Shown piece after piece: positions 1-34,599 of a stretch of DNA of 64,000 nt; within the stretch, counting starts at the first letter, position 1, and each line of letters opens with the position of its first letter. The position numbers and the translations under genes were made by a program. The stretch is taken from positions 248,001 to 312,000 of the forward strand of contig CAJQUW010004613.1 in assembly GCA_907163375.1 (NCBI GenBank). Reading direction: 5' to 3'. Source of the stretch: Prostheceraeus crozeri. Its lineage: Eukaryota; Platyhelminthes; Polycladida; Euryleptidae. The notes under the pieces are model-generated. The model saw only the letters and a list, made by a program, of their open reading frames with translations, was not told the origin of the DNA and did not search any database.

Positions 1-33
1 GTCACATGCCGTCTACAAAAATATGAAAAGACG

Positions 34-735
34 TCTATGAAAACGCATAGAAGTCCCAGACACTAGCTCAAAAACACGTTTACTCACTCCATTCGTATTC
101 ATCACTCCCTGAGGAGCCTGTAGATGTAATTTGATGCAGATCTATGCATTTTAGATCGAAAATCTATGTGTTTTTTCATCAAAAACACTCATTCTTCACC
201 AACTACTCTCTATGAAAACGCATAGAAGTCCCAGACACTAGCTCAAAAACACGTTTACTCACCCCAACTCTATTCATCACTCCCTGAGGAGCCTGTGGAT
301 GTAATTTGATGTAGATCTATGTATATTAGATCGAAAATCTATGTGTTTTTCATCAAAAACACTCATTCTTCACTAACTACTCTCTATGAAAACGCATAGA
401 AGTCCCAGACACTAGCTCAAAAACACGTTTACTCACCCCAACCCTATTCATCACTCCCTGAGGAGCCTGTAGATGTAATTTGATGCAGATCTATGCATAT
501 TAGATTGAAAATCTATGTGTTTTTTCATCAAAAACACTCATTCTTCACTAACTACTCTAAATGAAAACGCATAGAAGTCCCAGACACTAGCTCAAAAACA
601 CGTTTACTCACTCCATTCGTATTCATCACTCCCTGAGGAGCCTGTAGATGTAATTTGATGCAGATCTATGCATTTTAGATCGAAAATCTATGTGTTTTTT
701 CATCAAAAACACTCATTCTTCACTAACTACTGGAA
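34..735 (-). repeat. Satellite A array, 175-bp unit, about 4 copies (left, inverted)
   Basis: The landmark AAGTCCCAGACACTAG recurs at 51, 226, 400 and 575, giving a 174-175 bp period. Copies differ at a few positions only. The orientation is opposite to the larger array at 3352-6727. The outer edge begins at TCTATGAAAACGCATAG, which is the same unit phase (inverted) as the outer edge of the right array near 6727. Each unit is non-coding. The array may continue no further left, because bases 1-33 do not match the unit. Confidence 0.93.
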
Positions 736-1954
736 TCAAAAAATCCATGTTTTCAACAGAAAGAAGTTACTTATAATTTAGTCAGAATTTTGAATCAAGA
801 GGTAGAAAGCACAATGACATGCTCATGGACGCTTTATCACTCATGATCATGCACGCCCATGCTCTTTTGAGAATCGTTAGATTTTTAGGATTTTTCAGGA
901 TTTTGTAGACGTGTTGACGCCTGCGATTACGCCCTTGTTTAGCTGGAACATGCGTGATGGGCAATTTCCACAAAGTTTCAAAATCGTTGTTACACAGCTC
1001 TGATCCTACCCCTGAAATTAATCTCATCTTATTAAGGCTTGCAACCGGTCTCCAGCCCAAGTTACCTGTCGCCTTCAAATTCGCAACTGTTCAGTCGTTA
1101 CCTATACCTCGACATAAATTTATGGTGAGTAATGCATGAACATACTCGTACATGGGCAAGTTCCCATGTGGAACAGGTCTGCCGTACCAAGCAAGAACAC
1201 CGTATGTCCAAATTTTTCAAAATCGACTTTTTTTCAATTTCGGGTTCATCATGGACCACTTTATTCCTACTCAGAGCATTGGACTCTAATTCAAATCAAT
1301 TCAGCATGAAAAAACTACTTTTTTGTGGCACTGTGGTAATGTTGCTAAAAATCGCATCGGATTACCAAGCAAGAACACCGTATAATACTGAGTCACCTAA
1401 CAGTCGTTTATTTGTCTTAGGAATATTCTCCTAGACACGTCTTTATGAAATTATATCAATCCTGGAATAATAAGAATACTTCGTTCGGTGTTTTAGATGA
1501 TTTATTAATTATTTGTTGGTGTTTGACATGTTTCAAAAACTTGCTTTCATTCGCACTTTTTCTTGGTGTCGATCTTCTCCTGAAATGAAGCGATCATCGA
1601 GAAATAAGTAAGTTGCATTTATTATCCGTACTGTATGCTACTCGATTTTACAGAAAAGAGCTATAACGGAATGACATTCAGATAATCTGCTGTATGAAAT
1701 TTGTATTAGAAGAGACAATTTATGTTACGGCTCTATAATTCTAGTTAACTTACGACATAAAGAAAAGCCAGTGTAACATATAGACTAAAAAACCCTGATA
1801 ATCTTTTTGAATAGGTGCGTAAAAGATAGTAATATGCATATTGTTCATGTATCGAATATGTAGTAATTAGAAGCTGAAAAGTAACGGGCGTAAAAACCAT
1901 CCTGAAAATACTTTGGTTTAATGAGAACATTCTACGCCAAAATACGAAAATAGC

Positions 1955-2060
1955 AGCTTGTTGCGAATGGGAATCGAACTCCTCAGGCGAGGATATGCAG
2001 TTGAGATCGCTAACCCGACGACACTGCGACAGATGCTCTAACGGCTCTGTAGCTTTGGGG
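1955..2060 (-). repeat. tRNA-derived SINE-like fragment
   Basis: On the minus strand an A-box-like GTTAGAGCATCTGTC is followed about 60 bases later by a good B box, GAGTTCGATTCCC, the pol III promoter arrangement of tRNA genes. The fold is not a convincing functional tRNA (the spacing and acceptor stem do not close well), so a tRNA-derived SINE head or tRNA relic is more likely. Confidence 0.4.
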
Positions 2061-2271
2061 ATGTATCATATGTGATATACTTGATGCTTTTGTCAGTAGA
2101 CTCGATTTTACTTATTTTCTCCGAGGACATGAAAATTGTGATCAAGTTGAGATTGTGTTACACTGCTGGAGCAAAAATCTCGCAAGTTCACATTGACTAC
2201 ATACTGCATACTTGTATTCATTTCTGAATAACGATAAATAACATTTCATCAGTTGATTATTTCCTTTTCAG

Positions 2272-2557
2272 GCTTTCAGTTGAAGAGTTCGCCCTTCTCC
2301 TGATGGAGCAATCAGAGAATGAAGAGGATCAATCAGAGAATGAACCGCCTACATGCTCTGATCAAGCGTCGCCTCCTTCCGCCTCCTTGACTCAATGTAT
2401 CGCGCAGTCCTCCTCGTCTACTCCACATCAGCTGCAAAAACCGGCAGAAAATCGACCCTACTTGAAGGACATCTCAGCCTTCAAAGTTCTGAGTGGTTCT
2501 TCAGATTTTTTTTCAAAAAATGCTTTTCAGAGCCATTCAACAAATTCAATTTACTAA
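2272..2557 (+). CDS. Candidate exon, acidic Ser-rich protein, unrecognised
   Basis: A pyrimidine-rich acceptor TTATTTCCTTTTCAG ends at 2271. An open frame then runs in phase 1 (one base, then Leu-Ser-Val-Glu-Glu-Phe) through an acidic and Ser/Pro-rich stretch to a stop at 2555-2557. The start of the longest ATG ORF is 2303, but the frame is open back to the acceptor. In another frame downstream (about 2570-2635) a short Cys/Lys-rich stretch KCEGTCTKN appears, so the original exon may have been longer and frameshifted at the T8 run near 2508. No family is recognised. It lies between inverted satellites, so it may belong to a mobile element rather than a host gene. Confidence 0.3.
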
Positions 2558-3351
2558 AGAATTCCAAAAATGTGAAGGAACCTGCACCAAGAATGCGACC
2601 AAGAGGAATCGCAAAACAAAAGAAGGATAAACTGAAGCGTCCCTGTTGCCTCTCATTCCGGTCCAGAGACGCAGTTATTGGAGGAACTTGCCGGAATCAG
2701 AGTGAAGCTCCGACCTTCTTCAGTGCAGAGACAAGGCACAGAATACTATGTACTGAGATTTTTGTGTTTGGATTAATAGAACTACATGTATGGCAATTTC
2801 AAATCCATGGCACATGTGCATGTCATTCAACTCGAAATACATGTACATGTACGTACCATAATCTGCTAATTAAGTGCCGCACTTTCATATCACATATTTT
2901 GTGTCGCATATGTTTTGTTTCGTTGTTTTGATACCAATCAGGCATGCCCGATGTAAAATTAGATACTTATACATTCAGTTGCTTGTTTTGTTGTCTTACA
3001 TGCAAATAATGCTCATATGTAATACTACATGTATTTACACAAGGCATTACATGGTTAATGACAGATGTCACATAAATTCATGGGCTGTGTATTAACACTA
3101 AAGATTTAAGACTCTACGAAGGATGAGTATGACGTGACATGATGCATAAAGTCAATTAAAAATCGTAAATGTACATGTTCAACATTTTCTAATAGGCCTA
3201 TCTCACATGTAGGCCTAGGTGTACAATTACATCGAAATGGTGTTCATGAAGGTTAGTTCTATCATACTTGAGAGCATTACCACAGATTAATGCCATGAAA
3301 TCAGCTTAAAATACATGCACATCAGTCGAAAGGTAATAAGTAGAAACATAC

Positions 3352-6300
3352 GGGTTGGGGTGAGTAAACGTGTTTTTGAGCTAGTGTCTGGGACTTCTAT
3401 GCGTTTTTATAGAGAATAGTTAGTGAAGAATGAGTGTTTTGATGAAAAAACACATAGATTTTCAATCTAATATGCATAGATCTGCATCAAATTACATCTA
3501 CAGGCTCCTCAGGGAGTGATGAATAGGGTTGGGGTGAGTAAACGTGTTTTTGAGCTAGTGTCTGGGACTTCTATGCGTTTTCATAGAGAGTAGTTGGTGA
3601 AGAATGAGTGTTTTTGATGAAAAAACACATAGATCTTCGATCTAATATGCATAGATCTACATCAAATTACATCTACAGGCTCCTCAGGGAGTGATGAATA
3701 GGGTTGGGGTGAGTAAACGTGTTTTTGAGCTAGTGTCTGGGACTTCTATGCGTTTTCATAGAGAGTAATTAGTGAAGAATGAGTGTTTTGATGAAAAAAA
3801 TCATAGATTTTCAATCTAATATGCATAGATCTACATCAAATTACATCTACAGGCTCCTCAGGGAGTGATGAATAGGGTTGGGGTGAGTAAACGTGTTTTT
3901 GAGCTAGTGTCTGGGACTTCTATGCGTTTTCATAGAGAGTAGTTAGTGAAGAATGAGTGTTTTTGATGAAAAAACACATAGATTTTCAATCTAATATGCA
4001 TAGATCTGCATCAAATTACATCTACAGGCTCCTCAGGGAGTGATGAATAGGGTTGGGGTGAGTAAACGTGTTTTTGAGCTAGTGTCTGGGACTTCTATGC
4101 GTTTTCATAGAGAGTAGTTAGTGAAGAATGAGTGTTTTTGATGAAAAAACACATAGATTTTCAATCTAATATGCATAGATCTACATCAAATTACATCTAC
4201 AGGCTCCTCAGGGAGTGATGAATAGGGTTGGGGTGAGTAAACGTGTTTTTGAGCTAGTGTCTGGGACTTCTATGCGTTTTCATAGAGAGTAGTTAGTGAA
4301 GAATGAGTGTTTTGATGAAAAAACACATAGATTTTCAATCTAATATGCATAGATCTACATCAAATTACATCTACAGGCTCCTCAGGGAGTGATGAATAGG
4401 GTTGGGGTGAGTAAACGTGTTTTTGAGCTAGTGTCTGGGACTTCTATGCGTTTTCATAGAGAGTAGTTAGTGAAGAATGAGTGTTTATGATGAAAATACA
4501 CATAGATTTTCGATCTAAAATGCATAGATCTGCATCAAATTACATCTACAGGCTCCTCAGGGAGTGATGAATAGGGTTGGGGTGAGTAAACGTGTTTTTG
4601 AGCTAGTGTCTGGGACTTCTATGCGTTTTCATAGAGAGTAGTTAGTTAAGAATGAGTGTTTATGATGAAAAAACACATAGATTTTCAATCTAATATGCAT
4701 AGATCTACATCAAATTACATCTACAGGCTCCTCAGGGAGTGATGAATAGGGTTGGGGTGAGTAAACGTGTTTTTGAGCTAGTGTCTGGGACTTCTATGCG
4801 TTTTCATAGAGAGTAGTTGGTGAAGAATGAGTGTTTTTGATGAAAAAACACATAGATCTTCGATCTAAAATGCATAGATCTACATCAAATTACATCTACA
4901 GGCTCCTCAGGGAGTGATGAATAGGGTTGGGGTGAGTAAACGTGTTTTTGAGCTAGTGTCTGGGACTTCTATGCGTTTTCATAGAGAGTAATTAGTGAAG
5001 AATGAGTGTTTTGATGAAAAAAATCATAGATTTTCAATCTAATATGCATAGATCTACATCAAATTACATCTACAGGCTCCTCAGGGAGTGATGAATAGGG
5101 TTGGGGTGAGTAAACGTGTTTTTGAGCTAGTGTCTGGGACTTCTATGCGTTTTCATAGAGAGTAGTTAGTGAAGAATGAGTGTTTTTGATGAAAAAACAC
5201 ATAGATTTTCAATCTAATATGCATAGATCTGCATCAAATTACATCTACAGGCTCCTCAGGGAGTGATGAATAGGGTTGGGGTGAGTAAACGTGTTTTTGA
5301 GCTAGTGTCTGGGACTTCTATGCGTTTTCATAGAGAGTAGTTAGTGAAGAATGAGTGTTTATGATGAAAATACACATAGATTTTCGATCTAAAATGCATA
5401 GATCTGCATCAAATTACATCTACAGGCTCCTCAGGGAGTGATGAATAGGGTTGGGGTGAGTAAACGTGTTTTTGAGCTAGTGTCTGGGACTTCTATGCGT
5501 TTTCATAGAGAGTAATTAGTGAAGAATGAGTGTTGATGATGAAAAAACACATAGATTTTCAATCTAATATGCATAGATCTACATCAAATTACATCTACAG
5601 GCTCCTCAGGGAGTGATAAATAGGGTTGGGGTGAGTAAACGTGTTTTTGGGCTAGTGTCTGGGACTTCTATGCGTTTTCATAGAGAGTAGTTAGTGAAGA
5701 ATGAGTGTTTTTGATGAAAAAACACAGATTTTCAATCTAATATGCATAGATCTACATCAAATTACATCTACAGGCTCCTCAGGGAGTGATGAATACGAAT
5801 GGAGTGAGTAAACGTGTTTTTGAGCTAGTGTCTGGGACTTCTATGCGTTTTCATAGAGAGTAGTTAGTGAAGAATGAGTGTTTATGATGAAAAAACACAT
5901 AGATTTTCGATCTAAAATGCATAGATCTGCATCAAATTACATCTACAGGCTCCTCAGGGAGTGATGAATAGGGTTGGGGTGAGTAAACGTGTTTTTGAGC
6001 TAGTGTCTGGGACTTCTATGCGTTTTCATAGAGAGTAGTTAGTTAAGAATGAGTGTTTATGATGAAAAAACACATAGATTTTCGATCTAAAATGCATAGA
6101 TCTGCATCAAATTACATCTACAGGCTCCTCAGGGAGTGATAAATAGGGTTGGGGTGAGTAAACGTGTTTTTGAGCTAGTGTCTGGGACTTCTATGCGTTT
6201 TCATAGAGAGTAGTTGGTGAAGAATGAGTGTTTTTGATGAAAAAACACAGATTTTCAATCTAATATGCATAGATCTACATCAAATTACATCTACAGGCTC

Positions 6301-6727
6301 CTCAGGGAGTGATGAATAGGGTTGGGGTGAGTAAACGTGTTTTTGAGCTAGTGTCTGGGACTTCTATGCGTTTTCATAGAGAGTAGTTGGTGAAGAATGA
6401 GTGTTTTTGATGAAAAAACACATAGATTTTCAATCTAATATGCATAGATCTGCATCAAATTACATCTACAGGCTCCTCAGGGAGTGATGAATAGGGTTGG
6501 GGTGAGTAAACGTGTTTTTGAGCTAGTGTCTGGGACTTCTATGCGTTTTCATAGAGTAGTTAGTGAAGAATGAGTGTTTTTGATGAAAAAACACATAGAT
6601 TTTCAATCTAATATGCATAGATCTGCATCAAATTACATCTACAGGCTCCTCAGAGAGTGATGAATAGGGTTGGGGTGAGTAAACGTGTTTTTGAGCTAGT
6701 GTCTGGGACTTCTATGCGTTTTCATAG
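3352..6727 (+). repeat. Satellite A array, 175-bp unit, about 19 copies
   Basis: The unit landmark GAGTAAACGTGTTTTTGAGC recurs every ~175 bp from 3356 to about 6670. Two unit subtypes alternate: one has TCAATCTAATATGCATAG and the other TCGATCTAAAATGCATAG. A run of distinctive variants at about 3590-4000 is repeated at about 4812-5220, 1222 bp (7 units) away, so a higher-order block has been duplicated. The array ends at CTATGCGTTTTCATAG (6727), the mirror of the left array's outer edge. Confidence 0.95.
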
Positions 6728-7317
6728 AGAGAAGTTTGTATTGCCTATGGCCATTTTCATGCTACTTGTTTTTGACACCAGCTGTCAGCTGGAGCCATGT
6801 TTATGTTTGTGGTTAGCATAAATGGGATGTTATTCAGGTAGAGTTTTGGGAAATAGCTTTGAACCTGAGAGGGAGAACACCTGAGTACCTGGGTAACCAT
6901 CTGCGATAAGTAAATGAATAGATCCGATGCTTAAATTGCGACGTATTCCTTTCTTTAATTTGATTGGCTGTCTTAAACGCATGTGAAAATGCATAGGAGT
7001 AAACGTGTTTACGGAGTAACCATACGTCTCCGGACTATATAGTGAACTATAGTAGTCTGTAAACTAGCATCTGTCTTGAGTAAATATGAACAGTATATCT
7101 CGAATTATTGATTTATTTTGATAGTTGCAACTAATGCGGTAACCACAGGGTGCAAAGCAGAATACCTTTTATTAATTGAAAAAATGCATGTGAATTATAC
7201 ATAAACCAATGATGCAACATTGCCTTGTCGACTTTAACTTATTTACAAAATGAACTTAATATCCTGAAAGAAACAATAAAAGGCAAAATCAGTTAAACAA
7301 AGCGGAAAGAAATTAAG
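6728..7317. other. No gene seen; scrambled satellite A scrap
   Basis: No ORF or known repeat was seen here. A short stretch at about 6983-7012 (GTGAAAATGCATAGGAGTAA followed by ACGTGTTTA) joins pieces resembling both orientations of satellite A and may be a rearranged remnant. Confidence 0.4.
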
Positions 7318-7515
7318 ATGGGAGTCAAGAATCACATAGATCTTGGCCACCTACATTGGCCCCATATGCAGCGGCAAAGCACGGGCGTTGAACTGGGGTG
7401 GCACTGTGAGCCGTTAGCAGTTACCGTTTACGGTACTTGGGGCAAGAATGTTCGATCAGTCTTCCAAAGAATTGCCTCTCGCCTATCCCTTCTGTGTCCT
7501 CACGTGATGGAATAG
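7318..7515 (+). pseudogene. Retroelement ORF C-terminal fragment
   Basis: The 65-codon frame contains GVELGWHCEPLAV, then VYGTWGKNVRSVFQRIASRL. That pattern (a G-W-x-C-x-PLAV-x-x-YG-x-WG core followed by an amphipathic Ala/Leu-rich helix) is familiar from the C-terminal ends of reverse-transcriptase ORFs in animal non-LTR and related retroelements. There is no RT core next to it, so it is a short 5'-truncated relic. The family assignment is from memory of the motif and is tentative. Confidence 0.4.
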
Positions 7516-8131
7516 ACAGAGGTATTCACGGAAGACAGAGACGATATTTTTTACATCCCCAAATTACTTTTTGAAGACCACGTAGCATATACATAATTTG
7601 GTTTGCTTAAATAAAGCAGTAGGCTAATTGAATCATGAATGTTCTTTAGTAAAGCATCATTGTCTCAAAGTAACTCTACCTAACTTTCATAATTCTATGT
7701 AGCCTACAAAAGCATGTATAGTTCAATAGTAATATGAAACGATCTGCATACATTCGTGGTTTTCTATATTATCCATCACGCGAAAAATAGACAGCGCTAC
7801 CGGGACGCAATGTTCAGGACCAAAAGGCTTGATTTTATTGCATCGTCAAGACAGGTTTCAATGTTTGAGAGTGGCTGAGATGTCGGTGAGTTCGCATTTG
7901 GGTGACTGCGAGAAATTGTCAGTGTTGTTGAACGCTTCAATGGCAAAAGTAATTGACGTCGTAGCTTACTCAGTATTATAGAACCAGTCCCTCAAAGTTG
8001 CAGACTCTTCATTAACGGTTGTCCTACGCGCTTTTCAATAAGCAGTTAAAGACGAAACAGGTATAAATAACCCGTTTTAATGTTAATACATTTTACCTCT
8101 TCTTGTCGTTCCGTTTTGAGTGTTTTTATTG
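7516..8131. other. No gene seen
   Basis: Intergenic AT-rich sequence. No motif or repeat was recognised before the piggyBac target site at 8132. Confidence 0.4.
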
Positions 8132-9561
8132 TTAACCCCTTCGCGTCTAAAACGAGTATACGCGTGATGCGCTATGCACTATCACGAGTATACTCGGGCC
8201 TCAATATTGGCGCTAATACGGTTATTTTCGTGAGTTTGTCGATGATTTCATTAATACTATGCTATTCTTAGCTATTACCACTGATTCAGTCTCTCAATGA
8301 CGTGTACGAAATTTGTCGACCAATCATTATCGAGCATGGCAAGTCTGCATCTGTGAAGTGTGAATGAATAACAAAGCTCGATTGTAATGACGCATTTCCG
8401 TTAAATTGGGTGAAAGATTTCTCACTTTCACTATTGAAGAATGTCTGACTCCAGACCAACTCGTCATGCAAAAGATATCGCCATTAGTAATCTACAAGGC
8501 CTCTAAAGTAGAGAAACAGCGAATACAACGTGGTGGAGATACAGTAAGATTCAGTAAGCCAGGTCCTATTGAGGACTATAATTTTCACATGAATGGAACC
8601 GATAAGCAAGACCAGCAGCTAAAACCGTACGAATGTATACGAAAATCCTATACATGGTTTGTCAAAATTGGACTTCATTTGCTGCAGCGTATGATACTCA
8701 ATGGATACGAGGTGTACTGCAACAGTCTTCCGGCCTTTGCCATCTTCTGTCAAAGTGATCAGCTTTCAAGAATTTCTCAAGAAATATATAAATGCATACA
8801 TTCACTGTCGAGGGAGTCCACCACCTGAAGGAGAGGTTGTTCGACGACCAAGAAAAAGAACTCGGTCTATTGATCCTCCAGCAACTGCTGATGATCATAC
8901 ATGTACACTACGAGAGCAACACGATCTACTCAGGATTCCTCCAACACAAAAGAAAGCGAGACCAACTCTTCAGTGTCGGTACTGCTTCCAATTCGGAAAC
9001 AAACGTCGGCGTGAAAGTTCTTATTACTGTCCTAAATGCCCTGGAACCCCTGCATTGTGTTGAATGCGCAGTTAACTGACAATGTAATTTGTAGCAATTT
9101 TTAACGTATCTTTCATTATTATGATAGTTCATGCCACTAACAATATTCAGTGAAGCAGTATATAATCATGCAAATATATGTTTTGTAGTAAATTCAGTTT
9201 TTTCATCTACATTATGTATTCGATGACTTTAAGGCATCTCTACAAATTAAATCTGAATAAAAAAATAGTCCTAAAGAAAATGAATATACAGTCCTACTAA
9301 AAATTGCTTTAAATTACGATTAAAGAAAAAACGGCATCATTTATACACCACACTGCCTAAAACGAGTATATTCGTGAAAATTTAAAAAAAAATTCAAATA
9401 AAACTTTTAAATAAAGTCATGGAAATGTTAAAAGTAAACCGTCTGAATAATATCCAGTAAAAATTATGACTAATATAAAAAAGAAAAGAATATTATCTAA
9501 CGTTTGAATTTTCTAGGATTCCTGGGTTTTTTAAAAAAATTAGCCGTCGTGAAAGGGTTAA
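8132..9561 (+). mobile_element. piggyBac element copy 1, internally deleted
   Basis: TTAA target duplications lie at 8132-8135 and 9558-9561. The element starts CCCCTTCGCGTC and ends GTCGTGAAAGGG, whose reverse complement begins CCCTTTCACGAC, so the ends are imperfect terminal inverted repeats. The subterminal motif AAAACGAGTATA occurs near both ends (8149 and 9360). At 1422 bp between duplications it is shorter than typical autonomous piggyBac elements (about 2.3-2.5 kb), and its transposase lacks the N-terminal half. Confidence 0.85.
8282..9063 (+). pseudogene. piggyBac transposase, broken
   Basis: A short piece at 8282-8352 resembles the region just before the catalytic core (VYEICRPIIEHG) and ends in a stop. 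The main frame from 8406 carries the end of the DDE domain: PGPIEDYNFHMNGTDKQDQQ, with the third catalytic Asp in the GTD motif, followed by RKSYTWFVKIGLHLL. Near 8780 the reading frame shifts by one. The new frame ends in the Cys-rich C-terminal domain CRYCFQFGNKRRRESSYYC plus PKCPGTPALC, characteristic of piggyBac. The parts with the first two catalytic Asp residues are missing, so it cannot make a working enzyme. Confidence 0.8.
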
Positions 9562-10476
9562 TGGGTCAACCTCAATTGAAGCATGATATCTGAGGTGCAA
9601 TTGGTGGTATCACGTCAAACTTTTATGAAAGAGTCACTCATTGACAGAATAAGAGTATACGACTGTCGATAGGGTTCTTTTTTGTTTTTCTTAAGTATAT
9701 ATACGAGCAGTGGATGAAAAATTGTTTTGTGAATGCGATACCAAGCACATTTAATCATTTTTACATATTTCAATTAATTTCCTTGTAAACCGATAATGCA
9801 AAATAAAATTGCATACCTTTGTAGATATTCTAGGCAATAAATCAATAACATTGTGGATAAAGGAAATGAATTAGTACATGTGGCGTCCTTAACTGGACAG
9901 CCTATACAATTGCCGGTTGATATCACAATGATAGATACTTTTTGTCGACAGATGATGACCATCGGCCGCATTGAGGTGGTTCAACCTAAAATTTAAAAAT
10001 TTTTACAGGTTTTTAAATTTTTTTAGGGTATTCAACCCTAAAACAAGAAAATTAGGAATTGCTGTACCGTGGACTCCTGCTGCAGTATTTCCAAATAAGT
10101 CGTTTGACTCTAATGTGTACCACTACTTTCTCTGAGTCGTAGCATCATGATAAATACAACATGTAGGTTGAAAAAATGTTGAACCTTAATTAACGCAAAG
10201 GCCTGCTCTTAAATCGAAACTACATGTACCAAACCTGCGACCGCAATATTTCTTTCAACATATTAGATTGAATGTGCATTGAACAAAACCCCTATTTTGA
10301 ATCTTTGAGGGTTGAGAGTTCAATGAATATGTACTCTAAAGAACAAAAAATTGAATTGACTGCATTTTAAATCTAAATAATCCTTCCTTCAATATAATCT
10401 GCTTTTCTTACAAGGGAAAAAGTTTGAACCATTTCATGAAGCCTAAAAAAACAACTCCTGCCATTTTTGATATTTT
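9562..10476. other. Downstream flank of ALG8, no gene seen
   Basis: The sequence is AT-rich and lies 3' of the minus-strand ALG8 stop. No ORF with recognisable content was found. A minus-strand ATTAAA occurs near 9750 but is far from the stop, so no polyadenylation site is called. Confidence 0.4.
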
Positions 10477-32676
<22,200 letters not shown>

Positions 32677-33253
32677 TCAAATGTTTCAAATAAGGCGATG
32701 TGGCGTTCTAATGTACAAAAATATCTAATTTTTAACCCTTATAGGCATCGAGTTTTTCACATACTTAAAAGGCATTTCTGTTGACAAAATGTCACGTCAA
32801 CAATTATCAACAAACTGATAATGCAAATATTATATCCAATCAAATTTATGATCCCACAACATGAAAGATATCATATTACTATTTTTGATGCAATGAACTC
32901 TTTATTCAATACTAAAAATTGCACTAAAATTGCGACAGAACATCTCATTGTTTTTCATTTTGTCTGTTTTTGGTCTAATGAATGATGTTTAGTTTATGGC
33001 TACACACAAGAAGAAATACCTCAATAGGATTATATGTATAACTACAAATTCGTGACAACTTGTAAAAATTCGATCAATTAGGTATAATTTTTACCCAGAG
33101 CAGATTTATCAATCATTTACAGTTTTCACAATGAACTCATTTCACTTGGATCCGATGCTGAGGACAAATTCAACAGCCACATGAATCACAAAGATCTCGA
33201 GGTCTTTCCACACTCATGACATCGCTTTCACTTTCTTTCGTGGTTTTGCTCAA

Positions 33254-34598
33254 TCAAAACACTTCTGTCACAAACGATAGCTTTTGCGCAAATTTCTTCA
33301 AATCACCTTTCAGACTTGGATATCTGTGCTGAACACATGGCTTCGCAAGTTGATGAGTCAAATTCTTCAAAAACTGAGATCGAGTACAAGAATGCGACTT
33401 TTTCCAGATGATGTAGGCATTACAAACGGCAACGTTCAACAGATTGTAATTTATCACCATCGGCCATCTATTAGTTTTCCTCAGACAACTGTATTCTTCA
33501 GCATTTTGATCCAATGCATCGACGCCCCCCTTGAAAGCGTTATAATCAGTAATTATCTGTGGTTTACCGTGATCATTTGTAACTGTAGCTGTTGAATGAG
33601 ATGATGACATCAAGAGAACATTCCTATTCCTTTTTGGAACGTAGATTAAGACAATTATCTTATTTTCATTATCGTAAATAAAGCGAGCACTTTCAACTTC
33701 TCTGTTTCTGACAGATTTCATGCACTGAGGAACCTCTCGACGATGAGACAATAGAGTATCAATCAATGTCAGGTTTTGCTCCAACAAATCACAAGCCAGT
33801 TTATGGGAAGTGAAGAATCTGTCCATAAATATGTCACGACCAGTACGGAAATATGGTTCCACCAATTTCAGAACGATATCCCTTGCCAGATTTCTATGTG
33901 GTGCCTCACCAGGACAACAACCAGTGTAAATGAAACCATTCAATGCGAAACCAGAGGGGAATTCGCATATCCAATAAAACTTGATCCCATATTTTCTCGG
34001 CCTACTCGGCATATATGTACGGCCTGGAATTTTCCCTCTATATCCAACAAGTTGTTCGTCAACAACAATGGAAGCGCCAGGAATGTAATGCCGACGTAAG
34101 TTGTTATTGAAAATTTCCCATATCTCAGAAACTGCAGCCAAACGATTCTGTTCTTGTCTTGCTGGTCGATTACGATAATTGTCGAATCGCATACAGCGTA
34201 AAAAAATTTAAATCTATTCAGTGTCATCGGTAAACGATAGAATGGACGTCCTTCAACAGAATCAAACAGTTCTCTGAGTGAAGTTAGATTAGCGCGGTCA
34301 AGGCCAGCACGTAATATGAATGAAATTCCCCCTTCAATTTCTTCTTGAGTAAAATCTTTGGTGGTGATAGTCAAATTCAGCACATTCTCTCGTCGAACAT
34401 CCGAGCCTTGCGAATTGTTTCACGTAAAACTTTCAGAATGATATCAGCGTCATAAAATAAAAGGAAAGCATCTTTTTCAGTTGCAGGATTAGCCGTTACG
34501 CGAGGTATCTCTGTCAAGTCATTTCTTCGTCGATGTCGTTGTAGAAAAGGTGTATTTGAATATTGAATAGCTACCATTAGCAAGCAAGTCCCCATCAC
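33254..34598 (-). pseudogene. piggyBac transposase, DDE domain, two frameshifts
   Basis: Three overlapping frames cover it. At 34598-34377 is the segment before the core (PATEKDAFLLFYDADIILK). At 34383-34200 comes EEIEGGISFILRAGLDRANL with FYRLPMTLNRFKFF. At 34192-33254 is the core. All three catalytic Asp are present: VVDEQLVGYRG, DIFMDRFFTSHKLA and FKGGVDALDQN. One shift lies in the A7/T7 homopolymer at 34200-34206, the other near 34380. The usual C-terminal Cys-rich domain is not visible after KKFAQKLSF. A single-base indel in each place is the only obstacle across the catalytic part. Confidence 0.88.
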
Positions 34599-34599
34599 T

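Larger units (their letters stand above)
736..3351. other. 2.6-kb core between inverted satellite A arrays
   Basis: This unique segment is enclosed by oppositely oriented satellite arrays. It holds a tRNA-like SINE head (1955-2060), a candidate exon (2272-2557), and a short direct repeat ACCAAGCAAGAACACCGTAT near 1186 and 1364. No transposase motif was recognised. Short ORFs at 954-1434 and 2874-3095 have no recognisable motifs and are not called. Confidence 0.5.

Noticed and set aside
1955-2060. Functional tRNA gene
   Set aside because: The B box is good, but the acceptor stem and anticodon arm do not pair convincingly.
3352-6727. Telomere-like GGGTTGGGGTGAG in each satellite A unit
   Set aside because: It occurs once per 175-bp unit and not as a short tandem array, so it is not telomeric sequence.
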